From positions 27,925,501 to 27,989,500 of the forward strand of contig AP031355.1 of NCBI GenBank assembly GCA_037833965.1: DNA of 64,000 nt, given 5' to 3'. The translations under genes were made by a program, and so were the position numbers. Position 1 is the first letter of the stretch. Each line of letters starts with the position of its first letter. Shown here one piece after another: positions 55,501 to 64,000 of the stretch. The notes under the pieces are model-generated. The model did no database searches and had not been told where the DNA came from. It worked only from the letters and a program-made list of their open reading frames with translations. This stretch comes from Marchantia polymorpha subsp. ruderalis. Taxonomy: Eukaryota > Streptophyta > Marchantiopsida > Marchantiales > Marchantiaceae.

Positions 55501-57448
55501 CCATCGCCCCATAAAACACAATCAGGTAAGGCGAAAGATGATTGAGGGTTCCTCCTCTCTCTTCTTGCGCATGTTGGCGCGTCACCTTCCACAGGAGCCG
55601 TGCCCAATGCACTGGAGCTCCTGACAACACTAGCTCCACAAATCCTACCTGCCAACCATGCATGTAAGCGGTCTTGGTCGGCTGAAATATCTGCAACAAT
55701 GCAGTCGCGACATTTCTCCGCAATCGATCTTTGTAATCCCGTGTCTGGAAACCGTTCTTGGGATGCCTGGCAACTTTGAAAAGCTCATTGTAGGAGATTT
55801 CTTCCTCCTGGGACACCTTCACGCTATCGGCTTCGAAGAGGAGATATCCTTCCTCGCCGGCACACCTGCCCAACACCTGCGCCCAGTCACAAATGTCCCA
55901 TCATTCTGGATGTGGACGGAATCCGCGTGAGGGCTTGTGTCTCTCCTGCAGATACTCGCGCACCATCTCCGGCCATGTCCAGTTCCACCCCCACAGGAGG
56001 AAATCGAGCTTCAGCCCCATCAGCACATCTTGAAATGCGCGTAGACCGATCTGCGGCACCCTGAGTGGAGACACTCGCAGCTGGGGAACCTTCGACATTG
56101 CGTTTCCTGCACACACAAATGCTCTCCCTTTCGCTCGCTCTCTCACAATCGCCGCTGAGCGTCGGCCGCTTCGAGTCTCTCTCTCGCGCTCAAGTTCGCT
56201 ACTCGCAAATTCTCTCCAAGGTCTGTCAAGATCCTTGCGCAACTCGTCTCCGCACTCTCTTCTCTCTCTGCAGGTCTCTCTGCCCTTGCGCGTAATCTTG
56301 GAAGCTGGGAATCGCAAAATCAAGAATGAGAGAATGAGACTGGAGAGCAGTCTTTTCTTCTCCGAATTCAAGATCGTCCAACGTTCTTACTGGTTACAAT
56401 TTACGCAGCCAGCTATACGGCCTAACGGTTTGCTCTTGCATGCGCGAATTCACGTCTCCGCACTGCGCGCGTTCGCATGCGTGAATGTTGAATTCTCCCG
56501 CCGCCACCGTCTTCCGGACTCGAGTTCGCCGTCGGCTATGTTTGTCTTTTCCTAACCCGACCATCACTGGAGGCGTGTCGCCGCTGGCGTGTTCCTTATC
56601 CGTCGGCGCCTTGCTGGAGGCGCACATCCAGTCGGCGCAAATTACGCCGGCGCGTATTCGTACCGCTTATTTTGTCCTTTATGCCTCGTCCATTGCTGAC
56701 GGCGCATATCCCGCCGGCGCAAATCATACCAGCGCAAATCATGCCAGCGCATCCGGCTATCAGCGCCACGTCGGAGGCGTACATCCGGCCGGCGCGTTTC
56801 TTCCGTTGCGCAGCCGCCAAAGGCGCTTCCGACTCCGAGTGGATTTCCTCCCATGAGCGCGTGATTCCGCCGAAGGCGCATCGCCGTAGGCGTACGGGAG
56901 TCCTTTCCGACTGTGAACCCTAGCGCGAACGGCGCATGTCCGGCTACGAGTTTTCCGACGCTCATTACTTCTTCGTCCCTGATCCATCTCCGACGCTCTT
57001 GGGCTCGTTAGAACAAGCGTCCCGAGCTCTTTCTAATGCAACTCCAACCAACTGGAACTACCGTGTATTCCGATCGTTATGAAGGTTTCCCTTTCCGCGC
57101 TAGCGGCGCATCGCCGAAGGCGCACTCATGGTCGGAAGCCTTCAGAGGTCCGGGCCGTTCTTCTGACGTCTTTAGCAAAATCTCCTCCTGAGGTGTCTGC
57201 ACCGGAAGCGTAGCTTCCTTAAACGCTGGAAGCGCGTGAGTAGAGACACCTCAGAAAAGGAGCTTTTGCCGAAGGCGCCGAAGACATTGGCGTTGGTACA
57301 TCCGACAACGCGATTCTTCGTGACCTCGTGACGATCTCCCCAATCCGCTCTATTTAACGTACCCTTTTCTAACTACAAACACTGCTTCGGTACTAGTTTT
57401 CTAAAATTGTTTAAATTCTGCAAAAAAAACAAAAAGTGTGTTACCACA
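52581..57448 (-). mobile_element. Complete family 2 solo LTR ('R')
   Basis: A 4868-bp minus-strand LTR with both termini (the outermost base pair is slightly altered at the 52581 end) and the perfect TSD CGGAC. It holds an AC tract (52816-52840), R, a reversed TATA (53504-53509), the U3 frame region (about 53542-56100) and the upstream U3. With no internal sequence and one LTR it is a solo LTR, formed by LTR-LTR recombination or inserted as such. The frame is broken at about two points. Confidence 0.93.
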
Positions 57449-57453
57449 CGGAC
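57449..57453. repeat. Target-site duplication CGGAC (right copy)
   Basis: Matches 52576-52580. Z resumes after it with AACGGCGGAAAACGAGC. Confidence 0.93.
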
Positions 57454-58830
57454 AACGGCGGAAAACGAGCAAGCTCCGCCGCGGTCAAACAATTTCGCTG
57501 CCGATAAAAATTGATTAGGAAAGGAGAGAGATGATTTAGAGTTCCCCCCTTCTCCTCAAAAGCGTGCTGTCTCATCACTCTGTGCAGGATGCTCGCCCAG
57601 TGAATTGGAGCTCCCTCGATGATGCACTCCACAAAAGAGACCTGCCACAATGTGATGTAGCAGGCGCGGTGTGGCTGCAATAATTGCAGCAGCGCCGTAG
57701 CCACAGTTCGGCGGAAGCGATCCTTGTAATCGCGGGTCTTGTACCCATTCTTGGTAGACCTCTCCCGCTTGAACAGCTCCACAAATTGCGCCTCGTCCTG
57801 CTTAAACACCTTGACGCTCTCACTATCAAAGCGGAGGTGCCCTGGGATGCCGGCACACCTCCCTAATGCTTGCGCCCAATCTTGGACTGTCCACCGATCG
57901 ACATGCGGACGCAATCCGCGCGAAGGTGGTCTCTGTGGTTCTAGCCACTCGCGCACCATATCTGCACAAATGTAGTTCCATCCCCATAGCAAGAAATTGA
58001 GCTTTCTTGCTATGAGCCGTTCCTCGTAAGCGCAGCCCGTTCTGTGGCAGTCGGAGCGGCAGCATCCGCAATCGGCTCAGCCTCGACATTGCGTTCTTGG
58101 AATTCGCCTGTTCGCTAATTCTCCTTCTGCTCCGCTCGAGCTCCTTGCTTCCTCGGCAAACTCTAATCTCACTCAATTCCAAATCACGCGCACTCACTTC
58201 TCTCTCAATCACCAAGTAATCCTCTGCGCGGCGATGTCGGGAATGCTTAGCAGCTAGCAGATGGACGCACGCAGCTCGCACTAGAAAATGGAATCGCGAA
58301 TTCAAGAATGGGACGCTCTCCGCCTCCCGGTCGAAGGTCATGGTCGGCTCTTGCCCGTGAGGGTTGACTCAAATGATGGCCGCGCCGACTCTACGCTAAA
58401 ACGGTCTCCGCTCTCACACGCGGCTTCACGCTCCGCCGACGCCGATTTAACTCACACGCTCGAATTGGCGAATTTGAACTCCGCGAGCGTACTACGCCGC
58501 GGACATGGGTGCGCATCGCCGAAGGCGGATTTTCCGCCTTGCGCGGTACACTCGTTCGTACCGCTCCTCAACCAATCCTCCTCTACCTCGGCGCTTGTCC
58601 GCATGTAGGACAAAAGTTCAACTCCCGCCTGTGCGTAGGCGGACTCCTCGGCGGATTCTCCGCCGGTGCGGAACTTCACCCGCCTGTGCACAGCGCTCGC
58701 CTGCGCGCAGGCGAATTCCGTCTGCGTCGATGCGCTGGCGCGGAAGGCGTTGACCGCGGTCAACAGCCTCCCTCCCCAGACTGTCCGTTCCTTGTCTCTC
58801 CGTCGGCGCGCTCGCCGCCGCAACTCCGCC
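57454..58830 (-). mobile_element. Family 1 LTR 'Z', part 3 (conserved block and upstream U3)
   Basis: The minus strand carries the N-terminal conserved block of the U3 frame (about 57441-58341; FLINFYR, IHWASILH, LGRCAG readable) and part of the palindrome-rich U3. It is cut at 58830 by LTR Q. The Z 5' terminus is not in the window. Confidence 0.87.
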
Positions 58831-61800
58831 TGTGGTACCCCACTTTTGGTAATTTTGAGGAAATTAAAACATTTTTGAAAAAAAACTGTACCCTGGCAGC
58901 ATTGTAAATAGCCTTCGGTACATCAAAACAGAGTGAATCCGGAAGATCGCGGGGATTCTCGAGGGATCTTGTAGAATCTAGGATTTGGGGTGCAGTAGTA
59001 AGGATGGGCACCACCCTCCCTGCGAGCTCTGCAGTTAGGATCCCTGCGGCGCAAGGCGCAAAACCCGCCTTCGGAGGTTGCGTCCGCGGCGGTAGGGAAA
59101 TCCTTCATAATTAGGTCAACCCTCGGGCGCCTTGACCGAGTTAGGGTCTCGTTGGAAAGAGCTTGACGCACTGATTCCAACGAGTCCAAGAACGCTTGGA
59201 ACGGATGAGGACTTAGGGAGTTATCACTATTGGAAGATACGTAGACGTTCGCCTTCGGCGGAAGGAGTTCGCCACCGGCGGGAATTCCGCCTACGCGGAA
59301 GGGGGATCAAGTTTTGTCCTATGCGCGGACGAAGGAAGTTCGCCTGTGCACAGGCGAAGTAGGGTTTGGGGAGGCGCGAAGTCCGCCTACGCACAGGCGT
59401 TCGCCTGTGCACAGGCACTTCGGCGTCGGCGGAAAATCCGCCTTGGGCCCTAGAAATGCGCCTTGTGAGGTAGAAAGTGTACGGCGCCTTCTGCGCCAGC
59501 GCGGCGCCGCGGACGAGCAAGGAGCCGCCAGAGTAATCAAATCCGTACGGACCATGCGGACGGGACGGGTGGATGCGCTCTTGGACGGACGGAGTTGCGG
59601 CGGCGGAAGCGCCGACGAAGAGACAAGGAACGGACAGTCTGGACGGAGACGGCTGACCACGGTCAACGCCTTCCGCGCCAGCGCGACGCCGCGGACGGAA
59701 TTCGCCTGCGCACAGGCGAGCGCCTGTGCACAGGAGGATGAAGTTCCGCGCCGGCGGAGAATCCGCCGAGGAGTCTGCCTGCGCACAGGCAGGAGTTGAA
59801 CTTTTGTCCGACATGCGGACACACGCGTCGAGGCAGAAGGGGATTGGCCGAGGGGCGGTACGAACAAGTGTACCGCGCAAGGCGGAAAACTCGCCTTCGG
59901 CGCTGCGCTCCCATGTCCGCGGGGTAATACGCTCGCGGAGTTCAAATCCGCCAATTCGAGCGTGAGAGTTTAATCGGCGACGGCGGAGCGTGAAGCCGCG
60001 CGTGAAAGCGGAGACCGTTCCAGCGTAGAGCCGGCGCGGCCATCAAGTGAGACGTCCTCCACGAGCAAGAGCCGACCATGACCTTCGACCGGGCGGCGGA
60101 GAGCGTCCCATTCTTGAATTCGCGATTCCAATCTCTTGTGCGCGCTGCGCGCGTCCATCTGCTGGCTGCTAAACATTCTCGACGTCGCCGCACATGGGAT
60201 TTCTTGGTGATTGAGGGAGAAGTGAGTGCGCGTGATTTGGAATTGAGGGCGATTAGAGTTTGCCGAGAGAGAAAGGAGCTCGAGCGGTGCGGAAGTAGAA
60301 TGAGCGGGCGAGCGAACTCCAGGAACGCAATGACGAGACCGGGCAGATTGCGGATGCTGCCGCTTCGCCTACCACAGAACGGGCTGCGCGCTTTCGAGGA
60401 GCGCTTAATAGCAAGAAAGCTCGATTTCTTGCTATGGGGATGGAACTACATCTGTGCGGATATGGTGCGCGAGTGGCTAGAGCCACAGGGACCACCCTCG
60501 CGCGGATTGCGTCCGCATGTTGATCGGTGGACAGTCCAAGATTGGGCGCAGGCATTGGGAAGATGTGCCGGCATGCCAGGGCATCTCCTCTTCGACAGTG
60601 AGAGCATCAAGGTGACCAAGCAGGAAGAGGCGCAATTTGTGGAGCTGTTCAAGACCGGGAGGTCTACCAAGAATGGGTACAGGACCCGTGATTACAAGGA
60701 TCGATTTCGCCGGACTCTGTCCGCGGCGCTGATGCAATTACTGCAGCCACACCGCGCCTGCTACATCACATTGTGGCAGGTCTCTTTTGTGGAGTGCGTC
60801 ATCGAGGGAACTCCAATTCACTGGGCGAGCATCCTGCACAGGGTGATGCGACAGCACGCTTTTGAGGAGAAGGGGGGGACTCTAAACCATCTCTCTCCTT
60901 TCCTCATCAATTTTTATCGACAGCGGAATTGTTTGACAGCGGCGGAGCTTGAGCATTTTCCGCCGTTGTCCGTCGACCATCCCGGGAAGTATGTGCGGGA
61001 GAATGAGGTCGACACTGATGCAGAGGAGTCACCGACTTCTACCCCATCAAGGCGGAGGGACGAAGGGAGAAACACTCCTGCAGCACGAGTGCCGCGGAAG
61101 CGGCGATGGAGAGAAGAGTCCGAAGAGGAGCAGCATCAAGAACCCTCTGCTCCCATTCGACCGCGGCCGTTGTACGAGTCATACAGCCGGCCGAAGCAGA
61201 AGGCACGCAGACTGGTGTTACCAGCCAACAGTGCGGACACGGCGACGATTGCGACGGAGAAAGGAAGTGCGTCGCCAGAGAAGCATGAGGAAGCGCGGAC
61301 GACCGCAGGAGCAACGGACCACGCTGCAGCCTCGACGGGCGAGAGGCCGCCTACGGGCCAAGGGCCTCCGGAGTTACCACGTGCGTTGCGGACAGGTGTT
61401 CCGTTTGCGCACAGACGAGACTCCGCGGACGGACGAGCCTCCGCGGACAGACGACCACAAGTGGACGTAGATCTACGCTTACGCGTGGGAAGGAGCAGTC
61501 CGCCTGTGCACAGGCGCTCGCCTGTGCACAGGTCACCTCCACACGTGCCGCCTGTGCACAGGCAGGAATCACCCCCGTTCCAACGTAGGAAGGGAAGGAG
61601 CCGGCGGAAGAGCCGCCTACGAGACACCGGCCCTCGGGGCCAGACCCTCCGGCGCACCACGCGCCGCAATTTGCGCCTTCGGCGCCAGGGCCTTCGAGCC
61701 GAGGAGATACGAGCAGGGAGTGTGCGGAGGCCACACTATCGGCGGGTAATCCGCCGGTAGATGCGCCTTCGGCGGTAGGGCCTCAGGGCCAAGGGACATC

Positions 61801-64000
61801 GGGCGAGCGGCCCCCGGCCATGTCGCCTTTGGCGATGGACGTCCGCGGCGCTACGCCTGCGGCGGACAAGGCGCCGGCATTTGCGCCTGCGCACAGGCCA
61901 AGCACAGCCCCTGCGGACCGATCAAGGGAGCAGCAACAGACGGAGGAGCGGAGTGACTGTCCGCGGGATGAAATTTCGATGCGCGATGCGCAATCAAACC
62001 CCGCGCAGCCACCCTCCGCTCGATTGCCTTCAGCGGCGGGCGTCGGCGGCAGAGAGGACACGGTAGACGACCAACAAGCGAGCGGCGGGGATGCCGCACG
62101 GGCTCATTCGCCTACCGCCTTAGACATTTTGGCGAAGAGCAGCGAGGCTGCAGCCGTGCCTTCGCAGGCAGCACACGTCGACGACGTGCAGCCCCACTCG
62201 GGTCAGTCGCCGACGCAATCAATGGCGACTGAAATTCTCCACTCGGATGATGACGACGGAGGCTCCACCGAAGAAATGTCAGGAGCAGGGGACACCGAGG
62301 AGGAGGAGGAGAAAATTGTTGGAGCGCCGGCGGCGGCGCTCTCTGAGCAGGTGATTCCGTTGCTGAGGTACTTGGATCGCAAAGTCGATAAATACGCCGA
62401 CCCACTTCAGCCGGGATCTTACATCGAGTTAGTGCGCAGGCGGACTCGCACTAAAGTCCACACCAGCAAGCTATTAGCTAGAGTGGACCAGGAGTTGAGG
62501 GAATTGAAGGAGAAGCATGAATGCTTGTGGGGTCAGTATAAACTTAATCAGAAATTCTACAAGTACTCCGAGAAGGTGAGGGATGGGAAGCTGGAAGAGC
62601 TCACCAAGGAGCAGGTGAAGGTCACAGAAGCACTAATTTCTGAGCAGGCCCAGAATCCGATTTTGTCAGAGGAGCTCGTGCGACAAACACGGTTGTTGGA
62701 ACAGTGTCAGCTCGCACGGCAGGCGGATGAGGAGGTAATCCGCAGGCTACAGTCAGAGTGTGGCGAATTGAGAGCGCAACGTGCTGAGGCCGAATCGCAA
62801 TTAGTGATAGTTGAAGAGGATCGCAGGAAGGAGGCAGATCGCACAAAGGTGGAGACGGCGAGGCGTGTCGCCCACTGTCTCAAGGGCTACGCCCACTGGG
62901 AAGTGGCGGCGCAGGAGAAACTCACACTGCGTGAGTTTGAACTTCGCGCAGCCGGGTTGTTGTCAGGCGACAGTAGGAGTCGGCGGAAGGTAGCAAAGAA
63001 GCTCGATGCTTTTCTGTCGAAGGCGCAGGATACCATGTCCGCCCTCGAAGTGGAGGTGTCCGCGGCGTTGCAGCGATTGGGACTGCGCAGTCGAGCGGAA
63101 GACTGGCAGGGTAGGGAGTTAGTGCGCGGCAGTCCGCCGTGCAGGAGACGTAGCACAGGTTCCGCGGAGTGTAGTGTAGCGTGGTCCCGTGCAGGCGTGT
63201 AGCATAGTGCAGTGTAGTGTTAGGTAGGACTTAGAAGGTATAAAATAGTTCCAGGCGTTTTGCCTGGGGTTCTTTCCCAAACTCAGAAGTATAGATCAGG
63301 AACCCATTTCCTTTGCGTGTTTGTGTCCTTGAGTTCTGTCACCACGCATGAGGAGTTACAACTTAGCGTTCCGCATTTTGTAGCTGAAGGCCTTCGGCCG
63401 AATGTTCAGAGCTAGTACATTGGTTAGAGACTTGAGTAGTTCGGATCTGCACCTGCGGGTGACTGCCGATGCTCAGAGCCAGTGACTAGTTAGATACTTG
63501 AACAGTTTCGCCCCTACACCTTCGAGTGTTTCTTTCTGATTGTACTCCTTTGGGATTTTTTCCCCTGAATGCCAAAGTGAAGTTTTGCTACTTCGTGTAA
63601 GCCTTGGTTGTAAATTCAGGTTACGCTGCAGCAGGTGCCTTGAGGGTAACCCCTGTAGTATTTCTGGGAATGACAAGTGCCTGAGAATTCAAACTCTTCA
63701 ATAGACTGTTGTTGTGTTACTGGAATGTTTCTCAGTGAGTCCTTCAGTGCGGACCTGTGTTCTCTGCGCGTTTTGTGAGTTGAGAGTGTTGTTCACCGCG
63801 TAGGAGTGACTTCGATCCGAAGTAGGCAGTCCAAACCGGGTTTCCTACACTAGCAGCCAGCTAGTGGAAGTGTTGTAAAAGCCGGAGTTGGAAGTCACTG
63901 CCCGCAGCTTTGCCGAGTGTGCTCGCGAGAGACTTTCCCCCTGAAATCCTGAAGTAGAGGTCCTAACGGATCTCTGGGTTGTGTTTCTGTAGTTTCAGGT
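58831..64000 (+). mobile_element. Family 1 LTR 'Q', nearly complete, cut by window edge
   Basis: The 5' terminus TGTGGTACCCCACTTTTGG lies at 58831, followed by palindrome-rich U3 (about 59240-59900) and the U3 frame region (ATG at 60078 to 63202, broken at about one point). The TATA box (63239-63245), the CCAGGC hairpin, the R stem-loop and part of U5 follow. By comparison with LTR U it lacks only about the last 190 bp, beyond the window edge. Its 3' half is almost the same as 865-3648. It is inserted in Z with CCGCC on its left. Confidence 0.9.

Overview
The window is 64 kb of nested LTR retrotransposon sequence from a plant-type (streptophyte) nuclear genome. I found no host gene, tRNA, rRNA or CRISPR array. 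The plant assignment rests on primer-binding sites complementary to a tRNA-Asp 3' end (26963-26980, 32958-32975), plant-style Ty3/gypsy Gag and protease motifs, and TATA-boxed LTRs. The GC-rich, LTR-dominated make-up would suit a bryophyte or another non-seed plant, but that is a weak guess. No reverse transcriptase, RNase H or integrase is visible anywhere.

Two related families of very long LTRs (about 5 kb) dominate. Family 1 begins TGTGGTACCCCAC and family 2 begins TGTGGTAACACAC; both end near GTGGGTTATTACA. The borders are fixed by 5-bp target-site duplications (TSDs) at 14357/16873 (CGATG), 20187/47038 (CAGGT) and 52576/57449 (CGGAC). In two places the LTR end is followed 22 bases later by a tRNA-Asp-type primer-binding site and then gag. 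Unusually, the U3 part of these LTRs contains a long reading frame ending just upstream of the TATA box. One copy is open over 1045 codons (22797-25934). The product has a conserved N-terminal block, a low-complexity middle and an acidic/coiled-coil C-terminal part. It is unlike Gag, Pol or envelope proteins that I know. A third lineage (family 3) survives as fragments near the left end.

Layout. 1-3648: head-to-head family 1 fragments. 3649-3825: unassigned spacer with a 53-bp tandem repeat. 3826-6466: family 3 fragments. 6467-7050: family 2 fragment. 7051-9050: reversed family 1 fragment. 9051-14086: full-length family 1 LTR. 14087-17540: an older gag element (G) split by a shortened family 1 solo LTR (14362-16872). 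From 17541 to the right edge lies one deep nest. LTR 'Z' (family 1, minus) runs 17541-19422, 51272-52580 and 57454-58830. It holds LTR 'W' (19423-20191 and 47043-51266), solo LTR 'R' (52581-57448) and LTR 'Q' (58831 to the edge). W holds a 26.8-kb family 2 element (20192-47037). Inside that lie a family 1 5' LTR with gag (21554-27411), a family 2 LTR with gag and protease (27881-37992), element D (37993-41713) and rearranged family 2 pieces.

How the parts work together: the long LTRs supply the promoter, R/U5 leader and U3 reading frame, and the short internal regions supply gag and protease. Reverse transcriptase and integrase would have to come from elsewhere, or have been lost here. Shared signals across the families are a hairpin beside the TATA box with a paired base change, a GGCCTTCGGCC stem-loop in R, a GT microsatellite in U5, and dense short palindromes in U3. 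Most copies are broken. The LTR with the 1045-codon frame looks whole, and several insertions look young.
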